Source of the DNA: Burkholderia sp. Bp8963
Lineage (GTDB): Bacteria; Pseudomonadota; Gammaproteobacteria; Burkholderiales; Burkholderiaceae
Assembly (NCBI RefSeq): GCF_003854275.1
Contig: NZ_QTQP01000002.1
Location: forward strand, 186,001-250,000
Direction: 5' to 3'
Length of the DNA stretch: 64,000 bases
In this document: piece after piece, positions 49,148-58,446 of the stretch
Position numbering within the stretch: position 1 is the first letter of the stretch
Layout: the number at the start of each line of letters is the position of its first letter
Translations under genes and position numbers: made by a program
Notes under the pieces: model-generated
Told to the model about the DNA's origin: nothing
Database searches by the model: none
What the model saw: the letters and a program-made list of their open reading frames with translations, nothing else

Positions 49148-50058
49148 CGTTGCGCCCGCTCGCCTGCCTGCTGCCGGCCGCAGCGCTCGCGCTCGGCGGC
49201 GCCTCGGCGGCGCGCGCGGACGCCAGCGCCCGCGACGACGCGGGCAACACGGTCACGCTCCCCGCGCCCGCGCAACGCGTCGTCAGTCTCGCGCCGCACG
49301 CAACCGAATTGATCTACGCGGCCGGCGGCGGCGCGAAGCTCGTCGGCACGGTCACGTACAGCGACTATCCGCCCGCCGCGAAATCGGTGCCGCGCGTCGG
49401 CGACAACAAGGCGCTCGATCTCGAACGGATCGCCGCGCTGAAGCCCGACCTGATCGTCGTCTGGCGGCATGGCAACGCCGAACGGCAGACCGACGCGCTG
49501 CGCGCGCTGCACATCCCGCTCTACGTCAGCGAGCCGAAGCATCTCGACGACATTGCGTCGTCGCTGCGCCAGCTCGGCGCGCTGTTCGGCACGCAGCCTG
49601 CGGCCGATGCGGCCGCGGCATCGTTCACGCGCGACGTCGACGCGCTGCGCGCGCGCTACGCGGCGCGTGCGAGCGTCACGGTGTTCTTTCAGGTATGGGA
49701 CCGGCCGCTGATGACGCTCAATGGCACGCATCTGATCAGCGACGTGATCGCGCTGTGCGGCGGCCGCAACGTGTTCGCGTCGCTGAAGCCGCTCGTGCCG
49801 ACCGTGACGGACGAGGCCGTGCTCGCGGCGAATCCTGAAGCGATCGTGACGACGAGCACCGGCGCGACGCCGTCGCACGAGCCGCTGCCGAGCCTCGCGC
49901 GCTGGCGCGCGTGGCCGGCGCTGACCGCCGTCGCGCGCGACAACCTGTTCGCGATCGACGGCGATCTGCTGACGCGCCCGTCGCCGCGCATCGCGCAAGG
50001 CGCGGCGGCGCTGTGCGAGGATCTCGACGCCGCACGCAGGCGACGGCCGGCACGCTGA
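49144..50058 (+). CDS. btuF: Periplasmic corrinoid-binding protein of a BtuCD-type ABC importer
   Basis: A 304-residue periplasmic protein. A signal peptide ends near GASAARA (about residue 24). The mature part is a class III substrate-binding fold with RVVSLAPHATELIYAAGG, KPDLIVVW and AANPEAIVTTS. It hands cobalamin or cobinamide to BtuCD. The start TTG at 49144 overlaps the cobD stop, and a second TTG at 49150 is possible. Notably it is in the opposite operon from btuC and btuD. Confidence 0.9.
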   Translation: MTLRPLACLLPAAALALGGASAARADASARDDAGNTVTLPAPAQRVVSLAPHATELIYAAGGGAKLVGTVTYSDYPPAAKSVPRVGDNKALDLERIAALKPDLIVVWRHGNAERQTDALRALHIPLYVSEPKHLDDIASSLRQLGALFGTQPAADAAAASFTRDVDALRARYAARASVTVFFQVWDRPLMTLNGTHLISDVIALCGGRNVFASLKPLVPTVTDEAVLAANPEAIVTTSTGATPSHEPLPSLARWRAWPALTAVARDNLFAIDGDLLTRPSPRIAQGAAALCEDLDAARRRRPAR

Positions 50059-50091
50059 CCGGCACACGCGCCTGTACGTGCCTATATGTGC

Positions 50092-50676
50092 CTACTCGTC
50101 CCAGTGCACGACCTCCCATGCGTGCGCCGCATCGCGCGCACGCAGCCACACGATGCCGCCCGGCGGCACCGGCCGCGACAGCAGCGTGTCGAGCGGCACG
50201 CGTAGCACCTGCGACGCAAGCACGCGAATCACGCCCGCATGCGTGACTGCCCATTGCGGCGCGTCGACCTGCGCGATCGCATCGACGAGCTGCGCAACCC
50301 GTGCGGCGAAACGCGCGACGCTCTCGCCGCCATGGACGCACGCGTGCATCAGGTCGGCCGCCCACGCGTCGAGCGCCGCACGGTCGATGTCGTCCCAGCG
50401 CTGCATTTCCCACGCGCCGAAGTCCATCTCCTGCCAGCACACGTCGCGCTGCAGCGGCGCGCCGAGCGCATCCGCGAGCCGCTCGGCGACCGATGCACAG
50501 CGCGTCAGCGGGCTGCACCAGATGCGCGCCGGTGGCGGCGTATGCAGCGCCGCGAGACGCTCGCGCACGGCCTGCGCACCGGCGTCCGCCGACGCGGCGA
50601 GCGGCACGTCGCTGCGCCCGTAGCACACGCCGGCATCGACATCGACCGCCGGATGCCGGATCAGGACGATATCCAT
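50092..50676 (-). CDS. cobC: Alpha-ribazole phosphatase (histidine phosphatase family)
   Basis: Removes the phosphate from alpha-ribazole phosphate or from adenosylcobalamin phosphate at the end of nucleotide-loop assembly. The 194-residue product belongs to the histidine phosphatase superfamily: RHP at about 8-10 in place of the usual RHG, CYGRSDVPL, SPLTRC, and the second catalytic histidine in AVTHAGVIR. The ATG at 50676 overlaps cobS by 16 bases. Last gene of the riboswitch-led operon. Convergent with btuF. Confidence 0.92.
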   Translation of the reverse strand: MDIVLIRHPAVDVDAGVCYGRSDVPLAASADAGAQAVRERLAALHTPPPARIWCSPLTRCASVAERLADALGAPLQRDVCWQEMDFGAWEMQRWDDIDRAALDAWAADLMHACVHGGESVARFAARVAQLVDAIAQVDAPQWAVTHAGVIRVLASQVLRVPLDTLLSRPVPPGGIVWLRARDAAHAWEVVHWDE

Positions 50677-51437
50677 CCGAGCACCACGAGATAGATCGTC
50701 AGTTCCCCCAACTGCTGCGCGAAGCCGAGGCAATCGCCGGTGTAGCCGCCGATCCGCCGCACGAGGTAGCGCGCAAGCCATGCGCGCAGCAGCACCAGCG
50801 CGACGAGCGCGGCCATGCCCGCGCGCCAGTCCGGCCAGAACAGCCACGGCAGCCCGATTGCGGTCGCGACGAGCGCCGCGCGCGGCCCCATCCGCTGCGC
50901 GACCGGCTTCGCCTTGCCTTCGGCGCGCACGTAATCGAGCGACATCAGCAGGCTCACCGCCATCGCACGGCTCGCAGCGTGCGCGGCGATCATCGTCCAG
51001 GCGGCGCGCAGCGGCGGCAGCGCGGCAAGCGCCTGCCATTTCAGGCCGAGCGCGATCACGAGCGCGACCGCACCGAAGGTGCCGATCCGCGAGTCGTGCA
51101 TGATCCGCAGCACGTCGTCGCGTGTGTAGCCGCCGCCGAACGCGTCGCAGCTGTCGGCGAGCCCGTCCTCGTGGAACGCGCCGGTTGCAAGCAGCGTCGC
51201 GGCGATCGACAGGCCCGCCGCGATCGACGCCGGCAGCGCGTGCAGCGCGGCGAGGTAGACGAGCGCGCCCCACGCGCCGACGCACGCGCCAACGAGCGGG
51301 AAATAGCGCGCGGCCTGGTCGAGATCGCCGGACGCATAGCCGATCGCGCGCGGCACGGGCACGCGCGTGAAATAGCCGAGCGCGACGAAGAAGTAGCGCA
51401 ATTCGGCGCGCAGGCCGGTCGCGCGCTCAGGCGTCAC
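50661..51437 (-). CDS. cobS: Adenosylcobinamide-GDP ribazoletransferase (cobalamin synthase)
   Basis: Inner-membrane enzyme that joins adenosylcobinamide-GDP with alpha-ribazole (phosphate) to form cobalamin (phosphate). The 258-residue product has six or so membrane segments and the metal-binding motif GAFHEDGLADSCDAFGGG, followed by MHDSRIGTFG. The GTG start at 51437 overlaps cobT by 11 bases. It uses the product of CobU and that of CobT/CobC. Confidence 0.95.
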   Translation of the reverse strand: MTPERATGLRAELRYFFVALGYFTRVPVPRAIGYASGDLDQAARYFPLVGACVGAWGALVYLAALHALPASIAAGLSIAATLLATGAFHEDGLADSCDAFGGGYTRDDVLRIMHDSRIGTFGAVALVIALGLKWQALAALPPLRAAWTMIAAHAASRAMAVSLLMSLDYVRAEGKAKPVAQRMGPRAALVATAIGLPWLFWPDWRAGMAALVALVLLRAWLARYLVRRIGGYTGDCLGFAQQLGELTIYLVVLGWISS

Positions 51438-52479
51438 GATCGTCGATGCCCGCGGATTCGAAGCTCGCCATCTCGGTCATGAACGCGGCCGCCGCGCGCA
51501 CGAGCGGCAGCGCGAGCGCCGCGCCCGTGCCTTCGCCGAGCCGCAGGTCGAGCGCGAGCAGCGGCTTCGCGCCGAAATGCTCGAGCATGCGGCGATGTCC
51601 GGCCTCGTTCGACGTGTGCGAGAACACGCAGTAGTCGCGCACGGCCGGCACGAGCCGCTCGGCGACGAGCAGCGCGGACGTCGCGATGAAGCCGTCGATG
51701 AGGATCGCCATCCGCTCGCTCGCGGCCGCGAGATACGCGCCCGTCATCATCGCGATCTCGAAACCGCCGAACGTCGCGAGCACGTCGAGCGGCTCGATCG
51801 CGTGCGAATGCCGCGCGAGCGCGCGTCCGAGCACCGCGCGCTTGTGCGCGAGCCCCTGGTCGTCGAGGCCCGTGCCGCGCCCGACGCACGCGTCGATCGG
51901 CACGTCGAGCAGGCGGCTCATCAGGCACGCGGCCGACGACGTGTTCGCGATCCCCATCTCGCCGAAGCCGATCACGTTGCTGCCGAGCGCGGCATGATGG
52001 CGCACGCGCGCGGCGCCGGCCGCAAGCGCGGCAAGTGCCTCGTCGCGCGTCATCGCAGGCTCGAGCGCGAAATTGCGCGTGCCGCGCGCGACCGGCAGCG
52101 CGATCAGCCGGTCCGAAGTGGGCAGCGGCGACGCGACGCCCGCGTCGACGATCTCGAGCGTGCTCTGTGCGACCCCCGAGAACGCATTGATCGCCGCACC
52201 GCCATCGAGGAAATTTGCGACCATCTGCGCGGTCACGGCCTGCGGGTACGGGCTCACGCCTTCGGCCGCGATCCCGTGATCGCCGGCGAACACGATCGTC
52301 ACCGGACGCTGCACGAGCGGGCGCTCGGTGCGCTGGATCAGGCCCAGCTGCAGCGCCAGCGCCTCGAGCTGGCCGAGGCTGCCGGGCGGCTTGGTCTTGT
52401 GGTCGATCACGTGCTGCAGGCGCGCGCGCTGCGACATGTCGTGCGGTGCGATGTCGGGCAGGAAGTCGGTCGGTTTCAT
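51427..52479 (-). CDS. cobT: Nicotinate-nucleotide-dimethylbenzimidazole phosphoribosyltransferase
   Basis: Makes alpha-ribazole phosphate, the lower-ligand nucleotide. The 350-residue product contains TKPPGSLGQLEALA, FAGDHGIAAEGVSPYPQAVTAQMV-type sequence and GEMGIANTSSAA. The C-terminal EGTGAALALPLVRAAAAFM, including the catalytic glutamate of the EGTGAA motif, is intact. The ATG at 52479 follows the btuD stop by 52 bases. Confidence 0.96.
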   Translation of the reverse strand: MKPTDFLPDIAPHDMSQRARLQHVIDHKTKPPGSLGQLEALALQLGLIQRTERPLVQRPVTIVFAGDHGIAAEGVSPYPQAVTAQMVANFLDGGAAINAFSGVAQSTLEIVDAGVASPLPTSDRLIALPVARGTRNFALEPAMTRDEALAALAAGAARVRHHAALGSNVIGFGEMGIANTSSAACLMSRLLDVPIDACVGRGTGLDDQGLAHKRAVLGRALARHSHAIEPLDVLATFGGFEIAMMTGAYLAAASERMAILIDGFIATSALLVAERLVPAVRDYCVFSHTSNEAGHRRMLEHFGAKPLLALDLRLGEGTGAALALPLVRAAAAFMTEMASFESAGIDDRDA

Positions 52480-52531
52480 CGGAAGTTCGCCTCATTGGCG
52501 CGGCAGCAGCCGCACGTCGAAAGAAAGGGGG

Positions 52532-53344
52532 TCATCGCCGCTCCGGCCACGCGGGCAGCAATGCGTCGCGGCCGTCCTGGCGGATCAGCACGAGCGGATA
52601 GCCGAACGCGTCGCTCGCGCGCTCGGGCGTCAGCACGTCGTGCACGGGGCCCGCCCACACGCGTCCGCGGCCGTCGAGCAGCAGCGCGTGCGTCGCGAAA
52701 CGGCGCGCGAGATTCAGGTCATGACACGAGAACAGCACGGTGCGCGCGCCGGCGTCGAGCCACGCGGCCAGCGCGGTCAGGCAATCGACCTGGTGATGCA
52801 GGTCGAGATGCGCGAGCGGCTCGTCGAGCAGCAGCAGCGGCGCATCCTGGCACAGCGTCGCGGCCAGCGCGACGCGCTGCCGCTCGCCGCCCGACAGCGA
52901 CAGCACGTCGCGCTCGGCAAGCGCCGTCAGGCCGAACGTCGCGAGCGCCGCGCGCGCGGCCGCGCGGTCGCCGTCGCGCTCCCAGCCCCAGCCGCCGAGA
53001 TACGGAAACCGGTTGAGCAGCACCGTATCGAACACCGTCGCGCTGAACGCATCGTGCAGTTGCTGCGGCATCAGCGCGCGCCGCAACGCGAGCTGCGCAT
53101 GCGGCCACGCGGCGAGCGGCCGGCCGTCGACTTCGACATGGCCGCCCGACGGTACAAGCAGTCCCGCGAGCGTCGCGAGCAGCGTCGTCTTGCCCGCGCC
53201 GTTCGGCCCTGCGACGCACCAGATCTCGCCGGGCCGGAAAGCCTGCGTGAAGCCGCTCAGCAATGTGCGCGAGCCGGCCTGCAGCGTCAGGTTGACGGCC
53301 GCGCAGGCGGTGCCGTCGGAACGGCTGGAACGCATCGTGTTCAT
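52532..53344 (-). CDS. btuD: ATPase of the cobalamin ABC importer
   Basis: A 270-residue cytoplasmic ATPase. Walker A GPNGAGKTT, Q-loop LMPQQ, signature LSGGERQRVALA, Walker B LLLLDEPLAHLD and the switch histidine FSCHDLN are all present. It drives BtuC to import the corrinoid delivered by BtuF. The ATG overlaps the btuC stop by 4 bases (ATGA), a common way to couple permease and ATPase synthesis. FecE-type iron-siderophore ATPases look alike; the B12 neighbours decide the call. Confidence 0.92.
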   Translation of the reverse strand: MNTMRSSRSDGTACAAVNLTLQAGSRTLLSGFTQAFRPGEIWCVAGPNGAGKTTLLATLAGLLVPSGGHVEVDGRPLAAWPHAQLALRRALMPQQLHDAFSATVFDTVLLNRFPYLGGWGWERDGDRAAARAALATFGLTALAERDVLSLSGGERQRVALAATLCQDAPLLLLDEPLAHLDLHHQVDCLTALAAWLDAGARTVLFSCHDLNLARRFATHALLLDGRGRVWAGPVHDVLTPERASDAFGYPLVLIRQDGRDALLPAWPERR

Positions 53345-54357
53345 CGCATCGGCCTCCTCAGCAACATCCACAGGAACACGGGCACGCCGATCAGCGCGGT
53401 CATCACGCCGACCGGCAATTGCGCGGGCGCGATCACGGTGCGTGCGAGCAGGTCGGCCGCCATCACGCCGCCACCGCCCGCGAGCATCGCGGCCGGCAGC
53501 AGCATGCGCTGGTCGTTGCCGAACGCAAGACGCAGCGCATGCGGGACGACGAGGCCGACGAAGCCGATCGTGCCCGCAGTCGTCACCGCGGCGGCGGCGG
53601 CCAGCGACGCGATCAGGTAGATCCGCATGCGCAGCCGCGCGACCGGCACGCCGAGCGCGAGCGCAGTCGCGTCGCCACGCAGCAGCACGTTCAGCTGCGG
53701 CGCGGCCGGCAATGCGATGCATGCGGCCAGCAGCAGCGCGCCCCACGCGAACCACGGCGCGGCCACACCGTTCAGGTCGCCGGTCAGCCAGAAGATGATG
53801 CCGCGCAGGCGCGCATCGGGCGCGAGCGACAGCAGCAGCGTGACGAGCGCGCCCCACCCCGCCGCGATCACGACGCCGGTGAGCAGAAGCCGCGGCGACG
53901 CGTCGCGTAACTCGCCGCGCCACAGCTCGCGGCGCGCGAGGCCGAGCACGAGCGCGACCGACACGAGCGCGCCCGCGAACGCCGACGCATCGACGAGCCA
54001 CCACGCGCCGCCCGCGATCATCGCGACGAGCGCGAAGCCTGCCGCGCCGCCCGATACCCCGAGCACGTACGGCTCCGCGAGCGGATTGCGCAGCAGCACC
54101 TGCAGCAGCGCACCTGCGAGCGCAAGCAGCGCGCCGCAGGCGAAGCCCGCGAGCGCGCGCGGCAGGCGCAGCGTGCGGACGATGTCGGCGAACAGCTGAG
54201 CGCCGCCCGACGCATCGCCACCACCGTGCGGAACGAGCGACGCGAGCGCCTGCAACGGCGACATCGGCACGCTGCCGATCGTCAGCGACGCGACGAACAG
54301 CACGGCGACCACGGCCGCGAGCGCGGCCCAGATCGCGGCGGCGCGCGACGCGCTCAT
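53341..54357 (-). CDS. btuC: Permease of the cobalamin ABC importer (FecCD family)
   Basis: A 338-residue inner-membrane permease with about ten hydrophobic segments. Family sequences LRLPRALAGFACGALLALAGALLQ, NPLAEPYVLGVSGGA and GTIGFVGLVVPHALRL are present. I chose the ATG at 54357, nine bases after AGGAGG. A GTG at 54366 sits right on that ribosome binding site. It lies 30 bases behind btuB in the same operon. Confidence 0.93.
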   Translation of the reverse strand: MSASRAAAIWAALAAVVAVLFVASLTIGSVPMSPLQALASLVPHGGGDASGGAQLFADIVRTLRLPRALAGFACGALLALAGALLQVLLRNPLAEPYVLGVSGGAAGFALVAMIAGGAWWLVDASAFAGALVSVALVLGLARRELWRGELRDASPRLLLTGVVIAAGWGALVTLLLSLAPDARLRGIIFWLTGDLNGVAAPWFAWGALLLAACIALPAAPQLNVLLRGDATALALGVPVARLRMRIYLIASLAAAAAVTTAGTIGFVGLVVPHALRLAFGNDQRMLLPAAMLAGGGGVMAADLLARTVIAPAQLPVGVMTALIGVPVFLWMLLRRPMR

Positions 54358-54387
54358 GCGGCGCACCCTCCTGCGCGTGCCGGCCGC

Positions 54388-56319
54388 TTACTGCTGCTGC
54401 CAGCCGAGCGTGACATAGGCGCCGCGCCGCGGCGTGTTGTATGCGTAGGCAAGCTCGTAGTCCTTGTCGAAGAGGTTGTCGATGCGCGCGCTGACATACC
54501 ACGCCTTCGTGATGTTGTAGCGGGCGGACAGATTGACGAGCCCGTAGCCGCCGAGCCGTCCGCCGCCCGAATCGTTGCGCGCGCCACTGACGAGCCACTC
54601 GCCGCCGACGCGCAACAGGCCGAACGCACGGCTCGCCGTCGCCGACGCGAACCGCCGCGCGCGCCGGTCCAGGTCCTGATTCTGCGTTTCGTCGATCGGG
54701 TTCTGCAAGGTGGCGGCAACCCGCACGTCGGTCTTGCCGACATGCCCCTGCCACGACGCCTCGAGCCCCTGCACCTTCGCGCGGCCGACGTTCTGCGCGA
54801 CATAGAAGAAGCTGTCCGCGCCGGGGCGATAGTCGATCAGGTTCGCGTAACGTGTCTGGAACGCGGTGACGCGCGCGACGCCGAGCGCATCGGACGCGTA
54901 ATGCACCGCGGCCTCGACCGAATGGCTGCGCTCGGGCTGGATCGACGGATTGCCGGCGATCGGGTAATAGAGATCGTTGAAGCTCGGCGCGCGGAAGGCG
55001 CTCGAATAGCTCGCGGTGACTTTCCACCGATCGGTGACGTCGAGGCCGTAACCGAGATAGTACGAGTTCGCGCCGCCGAAATCCGAATACTGGTCGCGCC
55101 GCAGGTTCGCCTGGAACTGCTGGCGGCCGACGCGCGCCGTGTAGCCGAGCCAGCCGGAATTCACATGACGCTGCGGCGCCGAATACACATTCGACGTGAA
55201 CTGCTGGTCGAGCCGCTCGTAGCCGGCCTGGATCATCTGGTCGGGTGCGATCCGGAAATCGTTCTGCCACGTGTACTGCCGGTTGTCGCTATTGAAGTGG
55301 TCGGTGTAGACACCGTTGAGCTCCGACTGGCTGCGATCGTTGCCGGTGGCAACGCTGACGTGCGTCGTCCACCAGTCGAGCAGCTTGCCGTTCGCGTACA
55401 CGCGCGCCTGCTGCACGCGCGAATACAGGTTGTTCAGGTCGGTCGGCGTGCCGAACGCGTTGTCGTAGCTGTTGTTGCCGTTCGACTGGAAGTAGCTGAC
55501 GCCCGCATCCCAACGCGCATTGAAGCGATGCCGCAGCGATGCCGTGACGCTCTCGTTCAGGTAGCCGTTCGCGTTCGGGTTCGCATTCGGCTGCTTCGCG
55601 GGATCGAGCGCGGAAAAACCGTTGTCCTTCTCGCGCGCGACCGACAGGCTGAAGGTCGTCCTGCCTTCGCTGTCGAGCCGGCCCGACACGCCCGCCTGCT
55701 GCGTCTGCGTGCCATAGCTGCCGAGGCCGACCGCGAAATTGAAACGCGGCGGATGATTGCCGCCGTCCTTCGTGAACACCTGCACGACGCCTCCGATCGC
55801 GCCCGAACCGTACAGCGACGACACGTTGCCGTTCACGATCTCGACGCGCTCGATCTGGTCGAGCGGCAGCTGGCTCAGCTGCGCGGCGCCGAGGCTCGCG
55901 GAATCGACCCGCACGCCGTCGATCAGCACGAGCGACTGCGTCGATTGCGCGCCGCGCAAGAACAGCGTCGCGGTCGCGCCAGGGCCGCCGTTGCGCACGA
56001 TCTGCGCACCCGGCGCGAACGCGAGCAGCGTCGGCAGATCGGCGCCCGGATGCGCAGCGATGTCGTGCGCGTCAAACACGGTCGTTTGCGGAATCGCGTC
56101 AGCGAGGGCTTGCGGCGCGCGCTGCGCGGTGACGACGACCGGCGCGAGCAGCGAGCCTTCGGCGTTCTGTTCGGCACGCGCGGCAGCAGGCGCGGAAGCA
56201 GGCGCAACAGTGGACGCAACAGCGGGCGCGGCGGGATCGGCAGCGGCCGTCTGCGCCGCAGCGGCGAGCGGCAACCCGCATAGCGCGCGGAGCGCGGTGC
56301 GGGCGATTGGGGTCAGCAT
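54388..56319 (-). CDS. btuB: TonB-dependent outer-membrane receptor for vitamin B12
   Basis: A 643-residue outer-membrane receptor. An Ala-rich leader (1-50) includes the signal peptide. The TonB box region (APVVVTAQR, about 59-67) leads to a plug domain with LFLRGAQSTQSLVLIDGVRVD and NGNVSSLYGSGAIGGVVQVFTK, then a 22-strand barrel ending in YVTLGWQQQ. B12 specificity is inferred from the cobalamin riboswitch upstream and the btuCD-cob genes behind it. The ATG at 56319 follows an AGGA. Confidence 0.94.
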   Translation of the reverse strand: MLTPIARTALRALCGLPLAAAAQTAAADPAAPAVASTVAPASAPAAARAEQNAEGSLLAPVVVTAQRAPQALADAIPQTTVFDAHDIAAHPGADLPTLLAFAPGAQIVRNGGPGATATLFLRGAQSTQSLVLIDGVRVDSASLGAAQLSQLPLDQIERVEIVNGNVSSLYGSGAIGGVVQVFTKDGGNHPPRFNFAVGLGSYGTQTQQAGVSGRLDSEGRTTFSLSVAREKDNGFSALDPAKQPNANPNANGYLNESVTASLRHRFNARWDAGVSYFQSNGNNSYDNAFGTPTDLNNLYSRVQQARVYANGKLLDWWTTHVSVATGNDRSQSELNGVYTDHFNSDNRQYTWQNDFRIAPDQMIQAGYERLDQQFTSNVYSAPQRHVNSGWLGYTARVGRQQFQANLRRDQYSDFGGANSYYLGYGLDVTDRWKVTASYSSAFRAPSFNDLYYPIAGNPSIQPERSHSVEAAVHYASDALGVARVTAFQTRYANLIDYRPGADSFFYVAQNVGRAKVQGLEASWQGHVGKTDVRVAATLQNPIDETQNQDLDRRARRFASATASRAFGLLRVGGEWLVSGARNDSGGGRLGGYGLVNLSARYNITKAWYVSARIDNLFDKDYELAYAYNTPRRGAYVTLGWQQQ

Positions 56320-56399
56320 CGAAGATATCCTGTGAACGGCTGCGCGCCCCGCTTCCCCGCAGGCCGCGCGTCATGAAGCCCGCGTACGGGCTCCCCGCC

Positions 56400-56625
56400 T
56401 CGGCCGGTATCCGGGCTGGCGGCACACCGGCTCGCCTTCCCGCGCGTTTCACGCGCAGTGGCCCGCGCCCGCGTGCGAACCGCACACGCCGAGCGCGCCT
56501 GAGCCGGCCTGCATCGTCCGATGCGGCCGCTTACCGTTGCGGGGGCAGCGCAGGTTGGCCGCTCCTGGCGAAGCCGGCGCCCTGCTTCCCGTTTAACCGC
56601 GCGTCGTACGCGCGAGCACCGAAGC
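56400..56625 (-). ncRNA. Cobalamin riboswitch upstream of btuB
   Basis: On the minus strand the leader shows the adenosylcobalamin aptamer: GGTGCTCG at the start (about 56618), the core CTGCCCCCGCAACGGTAAG (56548-56530) and the B12 box GCCAGCCCGGATACCGGCC (about 56420-56402). After it a GC-rich stem near 56370-56397 and the shielded AGGA of btuB form the likely expression platform. When B12 is plentiful it should shut down btuB and the genes behind it. The region 56320-56803 otherwise holds no gene. Confidence 0.95.
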
Positions 56626-56803
56626 GGCGCCAGTTTAGGAGCGGGCCGCGGGAGCGTCAAGAAAGCGGCCGGCACGCATGCGAAATCGTGTCCGTCTCGC
56701 AAATTCGGTGCAAGAAGCCGGGGTGTTACGACTGGAAACGTTACAGATGTCGGAATGCGCGCTATTCCGCGCTAAAATACTGGGTCTTTAGAGGACGCAG
56801 CAG

Positions 56804-57154
56804 ATGCTCAACGAACTCGAAACCCTATCTCAAAATATTGGCCGGCTGATTGCGCTGAACCAGCGCTATCACTCGGAACGGCTCGCGCTCGAAGAGCAGG
56901 TCGCACAACTGCGCGCCGAAGCGGACACGGTGCGCACCGAGCTCGCGCAGCTGCGCGAGGAACGCAATGCGCTCGCAGAGGAACGCGACACGCTGTCGGC
57001 GAAGATCGACGACGCGCAGGTGAAACTGAACGCGATTCTCGAAAAACTGCCGCGCACGAAGAGCGCGGCAGAAGCCGACAACCAGCTCGACCTGTTGGAT
57101 GCGCAGGCGCGCACCGATAGCGACGACGCGGCCAGCCACGGAGAACACGCATGA
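56804..57154 (+). CDS. ZapB-like coiled-coil cell division protein
   Basis: A 116-residue protein that is nearly all coiled coil (about 5-85, with regular Leu and Glu/Arg heptads such as EEQVAQLRAEADTVRTELAQ), then an acidic tail. Small coiled-coil proteins of this kind beside zapA belong to the ZapB group and help bundle FtsZ. The ATG at 56804 follows GAGGACGC. Its stop overlaps the zapA start (ATGA). Identity rests on context and coil shape. Confidence 0.75.
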   Translation: MLNELETLSQNIGRLIALNQRYHSERLALEEQVAQLRAEADTVRTELAQLREERNALAEERDTLSAKIDDAQVKLNAILEKLPRTKSAAEADNQLDLLDAQARTDSDDAASHGEHA

Positions 57155-57465
57155 GCACCAAGCAGATCGAAGTCTCGATTCTCGGTCAGGCCTATCGGCT
57201 CGCCTGTTCGGCCGAGACCGAAGCGGCGCTGCTCGAGGCTGTCGCGCGCGTCGACGCGGAAATGTCGAAGATCCGCTCGAACAGCTCGGTGCGCGGCACC
57301 GATCGCATCGCTGTGATGGCGGCACTGTCGCTCGCGTCGGAGTTGCTGCGGCTGCAGACGAGCGTGCGTCACGGTGAAGCATTTCCCGCGGAAGAAATCC
57401 GGCGTACAATGCGCCAGATGAACGAAAAGCTCGGTGCGGTGCTCGCACAGCACGAGACGCAGTAA
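57151..57465 (+). CDS. zapA: Cell division protein ZapA
   Basis: A 104-residue FtsZ-ring stabiliser. The N-terminal globular part is IEVSILGQAYRLACSAETEAALLEAVARVDAEM with the SxxxRGTDRIAVMAALSLASELL region, and the C-terminal part is a coiled coil. Length and motif match the family. The ATG overlaps the preceding stop by 4 bases. 6S RNA follows, a gene order seen widely in proteobacteria. Confidence 0.95.
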   Translation: MSTKQIEVSILGQAYRLACSAETEAALLEAVARVDAEMSKIRSNSSVRGTDRIAVMAALSLASELLRLQTSVRHGEAFPAEEIRRTMRQMNEKLGAVLAQHETQ

Positions 57466-57547
57466 CCTCGAATCGATGCGTCGATTCCGCTTGATCTCAG
57501 CGGTCAACGGTGGTCAAATTGGACGCGTAGATTCACAGTTCAGTCAG

Positions 57548-57727
57548 CTTCCCTGCCTGGTTCGCCAAGGTCATATATTCCTTGAACCAATGCCATGTGC
57601 ACGGTTGCGGAAATTTGTAGCACGGGCGCGCGCGTCACTCTGTCTGATGTACCCGAAGTGCTGCTAACTGCGACCAATTCTGAACCCCAGGTTCAGGATG
57701 CCGGCCTAGCGGCTAAGGCGGGGGCCT
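57548..57727 (+). ncRNA. ssrS: 6S RNA
   Basis: About 180 bases directly after zapA, the standard place for ssrS. The ends pair: CCCTGCC (57551-57557) with GGCGGGG (57717-57723). Internal segments such as CAAGGTCATATATTCCTTG and CTGAACCCCAGGTTCAG fold back on themselves and leave a large central bulge that mimics an open promoter. 6S RNA holds the sigma-70 RNA polymerase in stationary phase. The exact ends are estimates. This fills the 341-base gap between zapA and the EVE gene. Confidence 0.85.
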
Positions 57728-57731
57728 ATCC

Positions 57732-57760
57732 AACGGCATCGGGCGTGTCCCGATGCCGTT
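57732..57760 (+). terminator. Terminator after 6S RNA
   Basis: AACGGCATCGGG (57732-57743) pairs with CCCGATGCCGTT (57749-57760), followed by TCCTTTTCC. Confidence 0.85.
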
Positions 57761-57806
57761 TCCTTTTCCAGGGCCTGTTTGCCTCTTTCTGCATCGATCA
57801 CGATCC

Positions 57807-58268
57807 ATGCAATACTGGCTGATGAAGTCCGAACCGGACGAAGCGAGCATCGACGATCTCGCGAGCGCGCCGCAGCGCACGCTGCCCTGGACCGGCGTGC
57901 GCAACTATCAGGCGCGCAATTTCATGCGCGACACGATGAAGATCGGCGACGGCGTGCTGTTCTATCACTCGAGCTGCCCCGAGCCGGGCATCGCGGGTCT
58001 CGCCGAAGTGTCGTCGACGCCCTACCCCGATCCCACGCAGTTCGATCCGAAGAGCCCCTATTACGATCCGAAGTCGACGCAGGAAACGCCGCGCTGGCTG
58101 CTCGTCGACGTTCGCTTCGTGAAGAAATCGCCGCTCGTTTCACTCGCGGCGCTGCGCGAACACGACGAACTCTCGGACATGCGCGTGCTTGCGAAAGGCA
58201 ACCGGCTGTCGATCACGCCCGTCACGCGCGCCGAATGGCGCTTCATCACCGAACGGCTGATGGCGTAA
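57807..58268 (+). CDS. EVE-domain (PUA-like) protein
   Basis: A 153-residue protein consisting of one EVE domain: MQYWLMKSEPDEASIDDL at the start, TGVRNYQARNFMRDTMKIGD, VLFYHSSC and PRWLLVDVRF. EVE domains bind modified bases in DNA or RNA, which suggests nucleic-acid reading, but no partner is known here. I chose the ATG at 57807; the longer reading from 57753 would start inside the 6S terminator. Confidence 0.93.
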   Translation: MQYWLMKSEPDEASIDDLASAPQRTLPWTGVRNYQARNFMRDTMKIGDGVLFYHSSCPEPGIAGLAEVSSTPYPDPTQFDPKSPYYDPKSTQETPRWLLVDVRFVKKSPLVSLAALREHDELSDMRVLAKGNRLSITPVTRAEWRFITERLMA

Positions 58269-58446
58269 GCGCGGGCGCGCAAAAGTCAAATTCGGTCAGC
58301 ACGCACGCCCCGTCCGGAACTCGCCGGTCCATCGCCCGGACTAAGCAACCGCGACCGGCCGATCCGGCCGGCTGTCGTTCTTCCCTCGCGCGGTCCACCC
58401 GCGTCGCGCACGCGTGATCCGCGTGCGTCCCATAAGGAGTCCAACA

